Source: Pseudomonadota bacterium | GTDB lineage: Bacteria; Pseudomonadota; Gammaproteobacteria; Burkholderiales; Burkholderiaceae_C | Length of the DNA: 64,000 nucleotides | NCBI GenBank assembly: GCA_963205115.1 | Contig: CAUJHV010000035.1 | Span: 26,194 to 90,193 of the forward strand | Direction of reading: 5' to 3' | Part shown: one piece after another, positions 44,140-53,480 of the stretch | Position numbering within the stretch: the first letter of the stretch is position 1 | Layout of the letters: each line of letters opens with the position of its first letter | Notes under the pieces: model-generated | Databases searched by the model: none | What the model was told of the DNA's origin: nothing | Seen by the model: the letters and a program-made list of their open reading frames with translations, nothing else | Translations under genes and position numbers: made by a program

Positions 44140-44457
44140 ATGCGGCAGCACCTGCGCGTTCTTCGAATCGGCACGATGCTCACCGCAGCCTTCCTGAGCG
44201 CCTGCTATGTGCCTGCGCAGACGGCCCATGCCACGCTGGTGGTCTCGGCCGCCGGCGGCTACCGCTTCCAGGGGCAGCCCGTGACGCTGGAACAGCTGCC
44301 GGCCACGGTGTCGGCCGCGGCGCGCGCGACGCCCTCGCTGCTGGTGGAGATCCAGGCGGCACCCGAGGCGGCCGTGGACGCCGTGCGCGTGGCCGTGGAG
44401 GCACTCGAACGCGCGCACGTGCGCGTGGCCTTTGCGGGGGCCACGGCGGCGAAGTGA
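44140..44457 (+). CDS. small lipoprotein with ExbD-like C-terminal part
   Basis: 105 residues with a lipoprotein signal (MLTAAFLSAC, predicted lipidated Cys22). The remaining about 80 residues (PSLLVEIQAAPEAAVDAVRVAVEALERAHVRVAFAG) resemble the periplasmic ExbD/TolR fold, which senses or transmits energy in those systems. No ExbB or TonB gene is adjacent. ATG 44140 follows GGAAG. Confidence 0.65.
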   Translation: MRQHLRVLRIGTMLTAAFLSACYVPAQTAHATLVVSAAGGYRFQGQPVTLEQLPATVSAAARATPSLLVEIQAAPEAAVDAVRVAVEALERAHVRVAFAGATAAK

Positions 44458-44587
44458 GGGATCCGGCCCGGATGACGGCTGCCGGGGGCGAGCGGCACGC
44501 TGCGGACGACACCCACGTGCCGCGGGTGCCTGGCTCGGTGGCGTGCGGGCTCGCGCATGGCCGAGCCGCGGTACGCCCGGCGGTGGA

Positions 44588-44908
44588 TCAGTGCAGCTTG
44601 GGCGGCGCCTGGCTGAACAGCTTGGCCGCGCGGCCCTTGAGCTCGAGCAGCTCGGTGGGCGTCACGAAATAGCGGCCGCTCAAGGCATCGGCCTCGATGC
44701 GGAACTCGATGTCGCGACCGCCGTTGCTGAGCACGCCCACGCTGAATTCGTAGTCTTCACGGGACGCGGGCACGCGCTCCCCGACGGCTTCTGCGTCTTC
44801 GCAGCGCACGTTGCGGATCTCACCGCTGGCCATGTCGAGTTCGCCTTTGGAGCGGATCTCGTCGTCGGTCAGTTCGTCGATGATGGTGATGGGAAGCTTC
44901 AGGTCCAT
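44588..44908 (-). CDS. hypothetical acidic protein
   Basis: 106 residues with no recognised family. It is rich in Glu and Asp at the N-terminus (MDLKLPITIIDELTDDEIRS) and has no signal or membrane segment. Codon use matches its neighbours, suggesting a real gene. It is convergent with the lipoprotein gene. Confidence 0.7.
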   Translation of the reverse strand: MDLKLPITIIDELTDDEIRSKGELDMASGEIRNVRCEDAEAVGERVPASREDYEFSVGVLSNGGRDIEFRIEADALSGRYFVTPTELLELKGRAAKLFSQAPPKLH

Positions 44909-45085
44909 GGTGTGCGGCGTGTCAGGCGGATGGGCGCCCAGGGGCGGCGCGGCCGGCGATTGTCCGCTGAAAGCCGGCGGCGATCCGCCGATGCGTGGCG
45001 GCGGGGGGCGGAAGCCGCCAGCGTCACATGAATCGCGGCGTTGGCCGCGGGTCCACCGCCCACGGCGGGCCGATCCGAGGGACGC

Positions 45086-45796
45086 TCAGGGGCCGTCGCC
45101 TTCGAGGCTGTCGTAGCCGTCCTGATCGGGCAGCAGGACGCCGATCACCTCGCGCTGCGCATCCAGCCGAAGACGCGGGTGCAGGGCGGGCAGGCTGCGC
45201 GCAGCCGCGGCATGGTCGAGGATGGCCTGCACGTCGCGTGTGGCAAACGGCAGCAGCGAGCGCACCGTGGAGACCGTGGCGAACTCCATCGGAAACTGCC
45301 CTTGCGCGTGCGCCTGCAGTGCGGCGGGCACGGACACCCACTCCAGCGTCGTGGTCTCGCCTTCATCGGGGTGCGGCACCTGGCCCTCTGGCGCGCGGCA
45401 CACGAAGAACAAGGTGTCGAAACGCTTGGGCAGGCCGCGCGGCGTGACCCAGTGGCTCCAGGGCTGCAGGCCGCGCGTGGAGCCGAGGTCCAGGCCACAC
45501 TCCTCGTGGCATTCACGCAGGGCCGCGCAGGCATAGGCCCGCGCCTGCGTATCGACGCCGGTGACGGAGCCGATGCGGCGCTGCAGTTCGGCGTCGGTCT
45601 CGTCGCATTGCGCCTGCGCATCGGCCGCATCCACCGCGCCGCCCGGAAAGACATAGGCACCGGGCATGAAGCTCGCGTGCGGCGAGCGCTTGACCATCAG
45701 GACCTGCGGCCCGTGGTCGCTGTCGCGCAGCACCAGCGTGGTGGCAGCAGGGCGGGGCGTGACGGCACGTGCGGCGGCGGGTTCGAGGGCTTTCAT
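45086..45796 (-). CDS. Nudix hydrolase
   Basis: About 236 residues. The Nudix box is present as FPGGAVD, then after an insertion ALRECHEECGLDLG (REx2EExG). The insertion between the two halves is longer than in a classic Nudix box, as in the NUDT19/RppH-like acyl-CoA-type hydrolases (compare the PGAYVFPGGAVD start and the HWVTPRGLPKRFDT segment). ATG 45796 is preferred; ATG 45835 is an alternative without a better ribosome-binding site. The substrate may be a CoA ester. Confidence 0.85.
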   Translation of the reverse strand: MKALEPAAARAVTPRPAATTLVLRDSDHGPQVLMVKRSPHASFMPGAYVFPGGAVDAADAQAQCDETDAELQRRIGSVTGVDTQARAYACAALRECHEECGLDLGSTRGLQPWSHWVTPRGLPKRFDTLFFVCRAPEGQVPHPDEGETTTLEWVSVPAALQAHAQGQFPMEFATVSTVRSLLPFATRDVQAILDHAAAARSLPALHPRLRLDAQREVIGVLLPDQDGYDSLEGDGP

Positions 45797-46040
45797 GGGG
45801 TGCGGGTGTGGGTTGACGATCCGGGTGGCGGGCATGTTAGGCGCTCACCCGGGGCAGCGGCCGCAGGCTTTCCCGGGCTGACCAGAACCGGCGCTCTTGC
45901 GGTCGTCGGTACCGACAAGCACGCGGGCTGTCCCGCGCGCATCAGCGCACGCGGACATGAGCCGCTATGCTGACCGCAGCACGCGCGCCGCAGGACCGCC
46001 TTCCGATCCCGCCGACCGCGGCAGCAGGAGATGACACGAC

Positions 46041-47036
46041 ATGAAAGCCTGGTACTACGAGCGCGTGGGGGCGGCAGCCGATGTGCTGACGCTCGATCGC
46101 CATTGGCCCACGCCCGAACCGGCGGCCGGCGAGGTGCGCGTGCGCGTGCAGTGGAGCGGCGTGAACCCGTCGGACGTGAAATCACGCGGCGGGCTGCGCT
46201 CGCGGGTGCTGCCGTTTGCGCGTGTCATCCCGCACAGCGATGGCGCGGGCGTGATCGACGCGGTGGGCGCGGGTGTCGATGCCGCACGCATCGGCCAGCG
46301 GGTGTGGCTGTGGAATGCCGCATGGGGTCGACCGTTTGGCACGGCCTCGGACTTCGTCTGCCTGCCGCAGCCGCAAGCCGTGCCGCTGCCCGAGGGCACG
46401 CCGGGTGAAGCCGGGGCCTGCATGGGCATCCCGGGCCTGACGGCGATGCACGCCGTGCTCATGAATGGCGGCGTGGCCGGCCAGCGTGTGCTGGTGGCGG
46501 CAGGCGCGGGCGCCGTAGGTCACTACGCCGTGCAACTGGCCAGCCGCATGGGCGCGGCGCAGGTGATTGCCACCGTCAGCAGCCCGGCCAAGGCCGCGCT
46601 GGCGCGCGCGGCAGGTGCCGATCACACGATCGACTACAAGACCGAAGCGCTTGCCGAGCGGGTGCGCGAGCTCACGCAGGGCCGCGGTGTCGACCGTGTG
46701 ATCGAGATGGACATCGCCGCCAACGGGGCGACGGACCTGGAGCTGCTGCGGCCGGGCGGCGAGATCGTCGTCTACGGCAGCGGCGCGCCGCTGCTGAACC
46801 TGCCGTTTCCGGTGCTGCTGTCGAAGAATATCCGTCTGGGCTTCTTCATGGTCTACCACCTGGAGCCGGCCGACCGCGAACGGGCCGCTGCTGCGCTGAA
46901 CCGGCTGCTGGCGCGTGGCGAACTGCAGCACAACATCGCGCAACGGATGCCGCTGGACGCCATCGTGCAGGCGCACGAGGCGGTGGAAAGCGGCCGGCTG
47001 ACCGGGAACCTGGTGCTGCAGGTGGACGGGGACTGA
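46041..47036 (+). CDS. zinc-independent NADPH:quinone reductase (MDR family)
   Basis: 331-residue medium-chain reductase. The N-terminal GroES-like domain (GEVRVRVQWSGVNPSDVKSR) is followed by the NADPH-binding motif VAAGAGAVGHYAVQLA. No zinc-ligand cysteines are seen at the structural site, as in QorA-type enzymes. A purine-rich AGGAGAT box lies 8 bases before ATG 46041. The likely substrate is a quinone or enone. Confidence 0.88.
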   Translation: MKAWYYERVGAAADVLTLDRHWPTPEPAAGEVRVRVQWSGVNPSDVKSRGGLRSRVLPFARVIPHSDGAGVIDAVGAGVDAARIGQRVWLWNAAWGRPFGTASDFVCLPQPQAVPLPEGTPGEAGACMGIPGLTAMHAVLMNGGVAGQRVLVAAGAGAVGHYAVQLASRMGAAQVIATVSSPAKAALARAAGADHTIDYKTEALAERVRELTQGRGVDRVIEMDIAANGATDLELLRPGGEIVVYGSGAPLLNLPFPVLLSKNIRLGFFMVYHLEPADRERAAAALNRLLARGELQHNIAQRMPLDAIVQAHEAVESGRLTGNLVLQVDGD

Positions 47037-47166
47037 ACGGCGGCGGGTGCGCGGATTGCCAAGGGGGTGAGGTCAGCCGAGACCGTCTGGCAAGGCGGTC
47101 GGGGCGACAGGCTCGGGTGCGCTGCGAACACCGCACCGCGCGAGGACCTGCGGCACCCCGCCAGAC

Positions 47167-48468
47167 TCAGGCGCTGGCGACCGCGGTGGCCGCTGCGGCC
47201 CTATCGCGCACCGCCATGCGCCAGGCGAAGCCCAGACCCACGACCAGCATCACGCCGGCGGTGACGGCGAAACACAGCCCCGGCGGGAACTGCGTGAAGG
47301 CCCACGCGGCGAGGGCGACGCCCGCGCTCTGTCCGAAAAACAGCGCGCAGGCAAAGAGCGAGATGCCGGTGCCACGCGCCCGCGAAGACAGCTGCGTGGC
47401 ATTGAGCTGCAGTGCGTTGTGCAGCGCGTAGAAGCCCAGGCCCGCAATGCCGCAGCCCGGCACGCTGAAGGCCCAGTGCGGCATCACCGCCAAGGTGCCC
47501 AGCCCGACCGTCAACGTGACCACGCCGCCAGCCGCCACGCGCGGCGGACCCCATCGTCGCAACATGCGCGCGGCGGTGCGGCTGAAGACCAGACCCCCCA
47601 CACCGAAGGCCGCCAGCACGGCACCGGCCTGGGCCAGCGGCACATCGAAGCTCGCATGCAGCACGCTGGGCACGAAGGCCGTGACGCCGAAGACACATGC
47701 GCCCTCGATGGCGACGACCGCCAACACCAGGCGCGACCACGGCTGGCTCAGCACATCCTTGACCTGCTGCGCATAAGGTGGGCGGTTGGCGTCCGGTGGG
47801 TTGTTCGGTGGGCTTGCCGACGTGGTGGCGAGGCCGTCGGCATCCGAGGACAGCCCCTGCGATGCCGCCTCAGCCTGTGTCCTGGCCTGGGTTTGAATGG
47901 TCCGCCACAAGGTCAGGGACACCGCGCCGAACAGCAGCGCCACCGCCACGAAGGCCCAGCGCCAGCCCAGCGTCTGCGCAAACAGGCCGCCGCACCAGGC
48001 GCCGGTCATCATGCCCAGGACCGTGGCGCCGGTGTAGCGGGCCAGCACCTCCTGGCGCTGCGTGAGCGGGAAGGTGTCGCCGATCCACGCCAGCGCGGTG
48101 GGAATCACACCGGCCGCGCCCATGCCCATCGCCACGCGGGCCGCAATGAGTGCCGGCAGCGACGAGGACGCGGCGGCCGTGGCGGCAGCGGCGGCACACA
48201 GCAGCAAGGCCAGCGCCACGATGCGCGTGCGCCCGAACCGGTCGCCCAACGGGCCGTAGACAAGTTGCATCACGCCATACGCCAGCGCAAAACCCGAGAT
48301 GACCTGGGCCGTTGCGCCCGGGTCGGACGAGAAGGTCTGCGACAGGGCGGGCAACATCGCATCGCACAGCCGCATCGAGGCCATGCTGGTGAAGCCGGCT
48401 GCAGCCAGCAGGATCAGGAGGCGGGCTTGCAGGGGGTGCTCCTCGACGGGTGTCGGGGCATTGTGCAT
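47167..48468 (-). CDS. MFS transporter
   Basis: 433 residues with about 12 membrane helices and the MFS loop motif GPLGDRFGRTRI between helices 2 and 3. A hydrophilic loop of about 45 residues (QAEAASQGLSSDAD, PPNNPPDANRPPYAQQ) separates the two halves. It resembles drug or sugar efflux proteins of the AraJ/YnfM type. The ligand is unknown. It follows the integrase gene on the same strand but is separated by 147 bp. Confidence 0.88.
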   Translation of the reverse strand: MHNAPTPVEEHPLQARLLILLAAAGFTSMASMRLCDAMLPALSQTFSSDPGATAQVISGFALAYGVMQLVYGPLGDRFGRTRIVALALLLCAAAAATAAASSSLPALIAARVAMGMGAAGVIPTALAWIGDTFPLTQRQEVLARYTGATVLGMMTGAWCGGLFAQTLGWRWAFVAVALLFGAVSLTLWRTIQTQARTQAEAASQGLSSDADGLATTSASPPNNPPDANRPPYAQQVKDVLSQPWSRLVLAVVAIEGACVFGVTAFVPSVLHASFDVPLAQAGAVLAAFGVGGLVFSRTAARMLRRWGPPRVAAGGVVTLTVGLGTLAVMPHWAFSVPGCGIAGLGFYALHNALQLNATQLSSRARGTGISLFACALFFGQSAGVALAAWAFTQFPPGLCFAVTAGVMLVVGLGFAWRMAVRDRAAAATAVASA

Positions 48469-48615
48469 GGCGGGGTGCGGGCGGCGCTGGGCGTGGCGGC
48501 GCTGGCTGGCCGCGGCGATCGGTCAGACCCACGGCGGGGGCGTCGATGGCTGGATGATGGCCGCTGCTCGTGGCGAGGCAGGGCGCTGCGGGGAGCGGCG
48601 CAGCAGGCGGGCTGG

Positions 48616-49662
48616 CTACATCTGATCGAACGGGCTGCGGATTCCCCGGCCGCCCTTGTTGAGCACGTGCGTGTAGATCATCGTCGTGGAGACGTCGCTG
48701 TGGCCCAGCAGTTCCTGCACCGTTCGGATGTCGTAGCCGGACTGCAGCAGGTGTGTGGCGAAGGAGTGGCGCAGGATGTGCGGGGAGCAGGGTTTGTGGA
48801 TGTTGGCGCGACGGGCGGCAATGGCGACGGCCTTCTGGATCGACGCTTCGTTCAAGTGGTGGCGACGCATCACGCCGGTGCGAGGGTCGGCGGCAATCCG
48901 GTTGCCCGGAAACACCCATTGCCAACCCCAGGCCCGACCCATGGTCGGGTACTTGACCGCCAGCGCGTCGGGGAGCAACACATCGCCGAACCCGTCGGCC
49001 AGGTCCTGGTCGTGCAAGGCCTTGGCCTGTGCCAGCTGCTGTTGCAGCGGGCGTATGAGGTTCTCGGGCAGGACGGTGACACGGTCCTTGCCGCCCTTGC
49101 CTGATCGAACGGTGACTTCCCGACGCTCGAACTCGATGTCCTTGACGCGCAGGCGCAGACCTTCGAGCAGACGCAGGCCGGTGCCATAAAGGAGCGATGC
49201 CACCAGGCCGGAGGTGCCGCTGAGCTCGTGCAGCAGGGCGCGCACTTCGCCGGGCGTCAGCACCACGGGCAGCCGCCGCTGGTCTTTTGCTGCGACCACT
49301 TCGTCCAGCCAGGGCAGTTGAACCTCCAGTACGTGGCGATACAGGAACAGCAGCGCCGACTTCGCCTGGTTCTGCGTGGAGGGGGAGACGTCGCGCGAGG
49401 AGGCCAGGTGCGACAGGAAGGCAGCGACCTCACTCGCGCCCATCTCGGCCGGGTGACGCTTGCCGTGAAAGAGGATGAAGCGCCGTGCCCAATCGACATA
49501 GGCCATTTCGGTTCGGATCGAATAGTGGCGTACGCGGATGGCTTGTCGCAGGCGGTCGAGGAGCCGAATCGGGGCTGCGGAGGGGTCCGGACTGTCTGTC
49601 AGGGGCGGCACAGGCAGGTCTGCTGCGGACCCGTGGGGAGGCGGCTTTTGGTCATTGGGCAT
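48616..49662 (-). CDS. intI: integron integrase (tyrosine recombinase)
   Basis: 348-residue tyrosine recombinase, the only site-specific recombinase in the window. Catalytic residues are arginine in [11 protein letters not shown]295 and R298 in [15 protein letters not shown]321 in LLGHSD and Y330 in TTMIYTHVL, with the same 3-23-9 spacing as IntI1. The extra patch GWQWVFPGN...[11 protein letters not shown] just before the H-R box is specific to integron integrases and separates them from XerC/D. ATG 49662 is used; an in-frame GTG at 49743 adds 27 residues. It is transcribed away from the cassettes, the usual arrangement for class 1-like and chromosomal integrons. The start has no strong ribosome-binding site, fitting low expression. 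Confidence 0.96.
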   Translation of the reverse strand: MPNDQKPPPHGSAADLPVPPLTDSPDPSAAPIRLLDRLRQAIRVRHYSIRTEMAYVDWARRFILFHGKRHPAEMGASEVAAFLSHLASSRDVSPSTQNQAKSALLFLYRHVLEVQLPWLDEVVAAKDQRRLPVVLTPGEVRALLHELSGTSGLVASLLYGTGLRLLEGLRLRVKDIEFERREVTVRSGKGGKDRVTVLPENLIRPLQQQLAQAKALHDQDLADGFGDVLLPDALAVKYPTMGRAWGWQWVFPGNRIAADPRTGVMRRHHLNEASIQKAVAIAARRANIHKPCSPHILRHSFATHLLQSGYDIRTVQELLGHSDVSTTMIYTHVLNKGGRGIRSPFDQM

Positions 49663-49849
49663 ACCAAGAAATTTAGGCGGCCTATTGCAGGCAGCAGGCG
49701 CCAGCAGGTGGGGTGCCTGTGGGGGCGCTGGGACGAGGGTCACACCAGCGAGGGGTGCGGCGTCCTCAGAGGTGATGAGAGGGGGTCGGGGTGAGTGGGT
49801 GTGGACTTCGCCAAGGCGGATCGAGGCACCCGCGCGGCGATACAGTCGG

Positions 49850-49913
49850 ACTCATGAACCGATTTAGGCCAACCCGGCGGTCTCGACGCTGGGGGATCCA
49901 TATTTAGTTAGAC
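49850..49913 (+). other. attI site (approximate)
   Basis: The insertion site next to intI. The crossover is in GTTAGAC at 49907-49913 (G at 49907), directly before the first cassette gene. The left limit is uncertain; integrase-binding boxes could not be assigned. The segment 49663-49849 between it and intI holds no gene and would carry the intI and possible cassette promoters, but no convincing -35/-10 pair was seen. Confidence 0.65.
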
Positions 49914-49916
49914 CGC

Positions 49917-50822
49917 ATGTACGACCTCACAGGCAAATCAGCGCGCGCGAGGCCACGGGTGTTCGTCAAGTACACCTCAGCTTCGACGGCAATTGCCATT
50001 CTGGTCGGATCGAAGCTTCGCTGGAGTTCCCCACTGCTCTTCAACGACCCGTTTGATGTTCCTCGAGAGCTAGTCCAGTCGGTGGACAGGAAGAGCCTGC
50101 ACGTTGCGATACGCAATAGAGTCAGCGACCTCGTTGCCAGTCAATCGACAGAAGACAACACACTTCACCCCGGCATCCGTGTGCTTCTGGCCAACGTTCG
50201 CGCCTCCACCGACCCAGCAGCTGCAGCGGCTGCGGTGCAGAAAGCGCTCAGGGAGGATTGGCCGGAACAGATCGGTTCCTCAAGTCTTGAGGCGATGCGG
50301 TCATTGTGGCGGAGCATGCTGCCGGATTTTCGAATCCTGTGTCTCACCGAGAGCCCGCGCCACACAGCGATGTGGCATCACTATGCCGAGAAGTACTCCG
50401 GAGTAGCACTAGCGTTCGAATGTGTTGATGCGCTGGACAGCGCGTGGCTCGCGGCGAAGCCGGTCAACTATCCTTGCGGTGCTCCGCCACTGCATACGGC
50501 GGAAGGATGGGCAACTTTGATAACAACGCGAACTGATGTGTCCGTCAAGCACTTGCTTGATCTTGCCCTCTACACGAAGTCGCCGGATTGGGCCTATGAA
50601 GCGGAGTGGCGAGTCGCCGCTGCCAAGCGACCTTCAGATAGCGGCCTGTTCTCGGACTTTCGCTTTGCTCGCGATGAACTCGTCGGTGTCTACTTGGGAC
50701 CGCTAATTGCTACTGCGGACCGTGATCGCGTTGTTTCCTTAGCTAGAGACTATAGGCGAGCTGAATTACATCAGGTCTCTATCGGTATGAGTCATGAGCT
50801 AGAGATCTCGAATGCGGTCTAA
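49917..50822 (+). CDS. cassette 1: DUF2971 family protein
   Basis: 301 residues resembling DUF2971 (SPLLFNDPFDVPREL near the N-terminus, RILCLTESPRHTAMWHHYAEKYSGVALAFE in the middle). The function of the family is unknown; it is often found on mobile and defence-rich elements. The ATG is 4 bases after the GTTAGAC crossover site, and the stop TAA lies inside the R'' box of attC1. Being next to attI it should be the best expressed cassette if a promoter is present. Confidence 0.85.
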   Translation: MYDLTGKSARARPRVFVKYTSASTAIAILVGSKLRWSSPLLFNDPFDVPRELVQSVDRKSLHVAIRNRVSDLVASQSTEDNTLHPGIRVLLANVRASTDPAAAAAAVQKALREDWPEQIGSSSLEAMRSLWRSMLPDFRILCLTESPRHTAMWHHYAEKYSGVALAFECVDALDSAWLAAKPVNYPCGAPPLHTAEGWATLITTRTDVSVKHLLDLALYTKSPDWAYEAEWRVAAAKRPSDSGLFSDFRFARDELVGVYLGPLIATADRDRVVSLARDYRRAELHQVSIGMSHELEISNAV

Positions 50823-50945
50823 CACCACGCTGCAGCCGACACGCAACGGCGTGGCACCGCGCCCGTCCGGCGCTGGCCTTCGGCCATTCTGCGCCTGCCG
50901 TTCGCGGCGCCACGCCGCTGCGTGCGGCTGAGCTACACGTTAGGC
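50817..50945 (+). repeat. attC1 (129 bp)
   Basis: R'' GTCTAAC (50817-50823) and R' GTTAGGC (50939-50945). It belongs to the common family but has diverged at its start (TAACACCACG), so the conserved 35-codon frame lacks an ATG. Its R'' is the complement of this cassette's left end GTTAGAC. Confidence 0.93.
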
Positions 50946-50973
50946 ATCATCAAACAAGCAGGAGGCTCACGCT

Positions 50974-51885
50974 ATGAAGGTGCTACTGGCCCTACTTCTT
51001 CTGGCCTTGGGTGCGCAGGCTTGGGCTCAATCGAGCCCAGCGACGGTTTCCAACGTACGAGTGAACTGCACCAATTCGTGTGCGGGACGGCACGCCATCA
51101 TCTTTGTTCACGGAATCTATGGATCAAAGGAGACCTTCGTCAACACGAAGGTACAGCCATCATTTGATTGGCCATCTTCGTTGCCAGATACGATCTCCGG
51201 AAGCCCCATTGATGTCTATCTCATTGAGTACCGAACCGCACTGCTTGCTTGGGCGAAGAAGGACATCGCATCGCTAGATGAAGTAGTCGATTCGGTGTAC
51301 CCGGCGATCCGAAGTATCCGTCGAAAGGGCTACGCCTCCGTGAACTTTGTAGCGCACAGCCTCGGCGGAAACGTCGTTCGCTCTTACATTCACTCAGTCA
51401 AGAGCGAAGAGGGGCATATCGAACGCGTCAAACATGGGTTTGTCATAACACTTGGCACTCCGGTTGATGGGGCGTCCATCGCGAACGTGGGCAGTCTCTT
51501 GAAAGATGCACTTGGAATGCCCGACCCTCTGCTCAAGTCTCTCGAGAAAGACAACACCTTTCTGCGCATGTTGCAGCTCTGGTCGCGCCAGGAGGAGTAC
51601 AAGTCGAAGAACTATGAGTGCAGGCCACTCAGGCTCTACGCTGGCGTTGAGACTCGGTCTGTCATTCCCGGCGTTCAAGTAGTCAACGCTGCTAGTGCGA
51701 GAGCCGCGACGAGGGTTCGCGACGATGTAGAGGTAATGGAGTTCGATCGAGATCACTTCGAGATCGTCAAGCCTGCCTCGCGAAGCGATCGTGTCTACGA
51801 GCAAACGCTGATTTGGATGACCAAGGAGATCAAGCGACTGAACGAATCTTCTGGACCTCTCTGTAAGAACTTACCCTGCTCATAG
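50974..51885 (+). CDS. cassette 2: secreted alpha/beta hydrolase
   Basis: 303 residues with a signal peptide (MKVLLALLLLALGAQAWAQ). An alpha/beta-hydrolase core follows: IIFVHGIYGSKETF (oxyanion region) and the nucleophile elbow NFVAHSLGGNVVRSY (Ser near residue 130), resembling PGAP1- or LipA-like lipases and esterases. A late aspartate and histidine candidate lies in EFDRDHFEIV. A strong GGAGG box (50961-50965) precedes ATG 50974. The cysteine-rich C-terminal end (CKNLPCS) is odd. The ester substrate is unknown. Confidence 0.85.
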   Translation: MKVLLALLLLALGAQAWAQSSPATVSNVRVNCTNSCAGRHAIIFVHGIYGSKETFVNTKVQPSFDWPSSLPDTISGSPIDVYLIEYRTALLAWAKKDIASLDEVVDSVYPAIRSIRRKGYASVNFVAHSLGGNVVRSYIHSVKSEEGHIERVKHGFVITLGTPVDGASIANVGSLLKDALGMPDPLLKSLEKDNTFLRMLQLWSRQEEYKSKNYECRPLRLYAGVETRSVIPGVQVVNAASARAATRVRDDVEVMEFDRDHFEIVKPASRSDRVYEQTLIWMTKEIKRLNESSGPLCKNLPCS

Positions 51886-51897
51886 CGGTGCAATGAT

Positions 51898-52023
51898 GCC
51901 TAACCCGGCGCTCAAGCGGAGCGCCAACGGCGCGCCACCAGGCCCGCGAGGCCGCTTTGTCTATCATCGGCCTCGCGGGCCTGGCGTCACGCCGTCGTCG
52001 CCCGCTTAGCGCAAACGTTAGGC
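51898..52023 (+). repeat. attC2 (126 bp, distinct sequence)
   Basis: R'' GCCTAAC (51898-51904), R' GTTAGGC (52017-52023). Its internal stem (CGCCAGGCCCGCGAGG region) is unrelated to the 129-bp family, so this cassette was probably acquired from a different integron pool. Confidence 0.9.
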
Positions 52024-52033
52024 CTATCGAATC

Positions 52034-52747
52034 ATGTCCCTGCGCGACTTCTACAAGTCCCACTACGAACGGGAAATGGTCCGCAAGACGGATCTGACCT
52101 CCGCGCTGTCTGTACCCGTAGGTGTGATCTCCCTGCTGGTGGGGGCGCTAGTTCTCATGGCAAAGGAACTGCACCTGCCGTTGAACGCGACAGACGAGTT
52201 CCTCCTGTGGGCCATCATTGCGAGCGCAGCTGCGTGCCTGCTCTCGACCTACTTCCTCATCATGTCCTTGTACAACTTCGCTTACGGGTACATCGCCACG
52301 CCAGTGGAGATCGTGGAGTACCGAGCGAAGTTAGCGGCCTATCACGAGGCGACGGGGTTGACGGCAGTTGACGCCAGGAAGCTCGCCGAAGAGGAGACAC
52401 TTGAGTACATTGACAGTGAGTACGCCAAGTACGCGGACCGCAACGCCCGAAACAACGACATTAAGTCCACTTTCCTGCACCAAGCCAATGGAGCAATGAT
52501 CGCCGCCGTTCTATGCGGTGCAGTTGCCGGTGCAGGCTACGTCAAGAACTCGCTCGCGACAACGCCACCGCCCACGAAGACTGAGATTTCAAACTTGAAG
52601 GAGATTGGTCAAGTGTTCCAGGCACAGCAAGCTGCATCTACCACACCGCCCCCTCCGCCGCCAAAACGGCCAGATCCACCGCCGGGCCGAATCATTCGAG
52701 AGGATCAGCGTCCACCCAAGCCGCCAGCGCCACCGCCAGCGAGGTAG
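52034..52747 (+). CDS. cassette 3: membrane protein with proline-rich tail
   Basis: 237 residues. Membrane segments at about 23-42 (VPVGVISLLVGALVLMA) and 55-80 (FLLWAIIASAAACLLSTYFLI) resemble a two-helix anchor; a third is at about 155-175 (MIAAVLCGAVAGAGYV). The C-terminus is proline-rich (TTPPPPPPKRPDPPPG). No family is recognised. The ATG is 10 bases after the crossover site without a clear ribosome-binding site. Confidence 0.75.
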   Translation: MSLRDFYKSHYEREMVRKTDLTSALSVPVGVISLLVGALVLMAKELHLPLNATDEFLLWAIIASAAACLLSTYFLIMSLYNFAYGYIATPVEIVEYRAKLAAYHEATGLTAVDARKLAEEETLEYIDSEYAKYADRNARNNDIKSTFLHQANGAMIAAVLCGAVAGAGYVKNSLATTPPPTKTEISNLKEIGQVFQAQQAASTTPPPPPPKRPDPPPGRIIREDQRPPKPPAPPPAR

Positions 52748-52876
52748 GCCTAACATGGCGCTGCAGCCGACCCCCTACGGCGTGGCGCCACTCGCGTCCG
52801 GCGGTGGCCTTCGGCCATTGTCCGCCGGACGCTCCCGGCGCCACGCCTCCGGGGGCGGCTGAGCTATACGTTAGGC
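52748..52876 (+). repeat. attC3 (129 bp)
   Basis: R'' GCCTAAC (52748-52754), R' GTTAGGC (52870-52876). The internal frame ATG 52755 to TGA 52862 is 35 codons plus stop (MALQPTPYGV...). Confidence 0.95.
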
Positions 52877-52905
52877 CTCCCAGAAGCACCTAGCCGCAAG
52901 TCAGC

Positions 52906-53352
52906 ATGCAAGTTGCCCAGTACGAACCTGCCGACTCCCTAGAGATCGTGAAGCTCTGGCGTGAGAGCTTCGAGTTTGGTGTGGGCATTGTCGATCCGAA
53001 CCCTATTCAGGAGCAGCTCAACTTCTTTTTGAGCGAGGTCGTTCCGAACAGTGAAGTCACAGTGGTCAAAGAAGCTGGCCGCGTAGTAGCCTTCATGGCA
53101 TCGGTTCCAGAATCCGTCTGCCACCTGTACGTCAGAGTGCAGTACCTAGGCCAAGGCATAGGCTCTCATCTCCTTGACATGGCCAAGTCCAAATCCGTCG
53201 GCAGTCTTTGGCTTTACACTTTTGCGCGGAACGCGAACGCACGCTGCTTCTACGAACGCCGCGGGTTCAAGGAAGTCGAGCGCGAGTCAGAGAACATGTA
53301 CAAGATTGAGGCCATCAAGTACAAGTGGCTACGGGGCTCGAGTGAGGCCTAA
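52906..53352 (+). CDS. cassette 4: GNAT acetyltransferase
   Basis: 148 residues. The GNAT fold is seen in the N-terminal RESFEFGVG helix region, HLYVRVQYLGQGIGSHLLDMAKS (acetyl-CoA pyrophosphate loop Q/R-x-x-G-x-G) and ARCFYERRGFKEV. The acceptor is unknown; GNAT proteins are frequent cassette cargo, from toxin-antitoxin acetylases to resistance enzymes. The stop TAA lies inside R'' of attC4, so the frame ends GluAla before it. Confidence 0.88.
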   Translation: MQVAQYEPADSLEIVKLWRESFEFGVGIVDPNPIQEQLNFFLSEVVPNSEVTVVKEAGRVVAFMASVPESVCHLYVRVQYLGQGIGSHLLDMAKSKSVGSLWLYTFARNANARCFYERRGFKEVERESENMYKIEAIKYKWLRGSSEA

Positions 53353-53475
53353 CATGGCGCTGCAGCCGACCCGCTACGGCGTGCCAGCGTTCGCGTCCGG
53401 CCCTGGCCTTCGGCCATTGTGGGCCGGCCGCTCCCGCCGTCACGCCTCCGCGGGCGGCTGAGCTTTACGTTAGGC
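53347..53475 (+). repeat. attC4 (129 bp)
   Basis: R'' GCCTAAC (53347-53353), R' GTTAGGC (53469-53475). The 35-codon frame is 53354-53461, running from TAACATG to the TGA before the next gene. Confidence 0.95.
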
Positions 53476-53480
53476 CTCAA

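Noticed and set aside
47419..49104. A 561-codon plus-strand frame over the MFS and integrase genes
   Set aside because: Spans two unrelated genes on the opposite strand and shows no family similarity.
49663..49849. A LexA box and Pc-type promoter for intI and the cassettes
   Set aside because: No CTG-N10-CAG motif and no convincing -35/-10 pair was found, so no claim is made.
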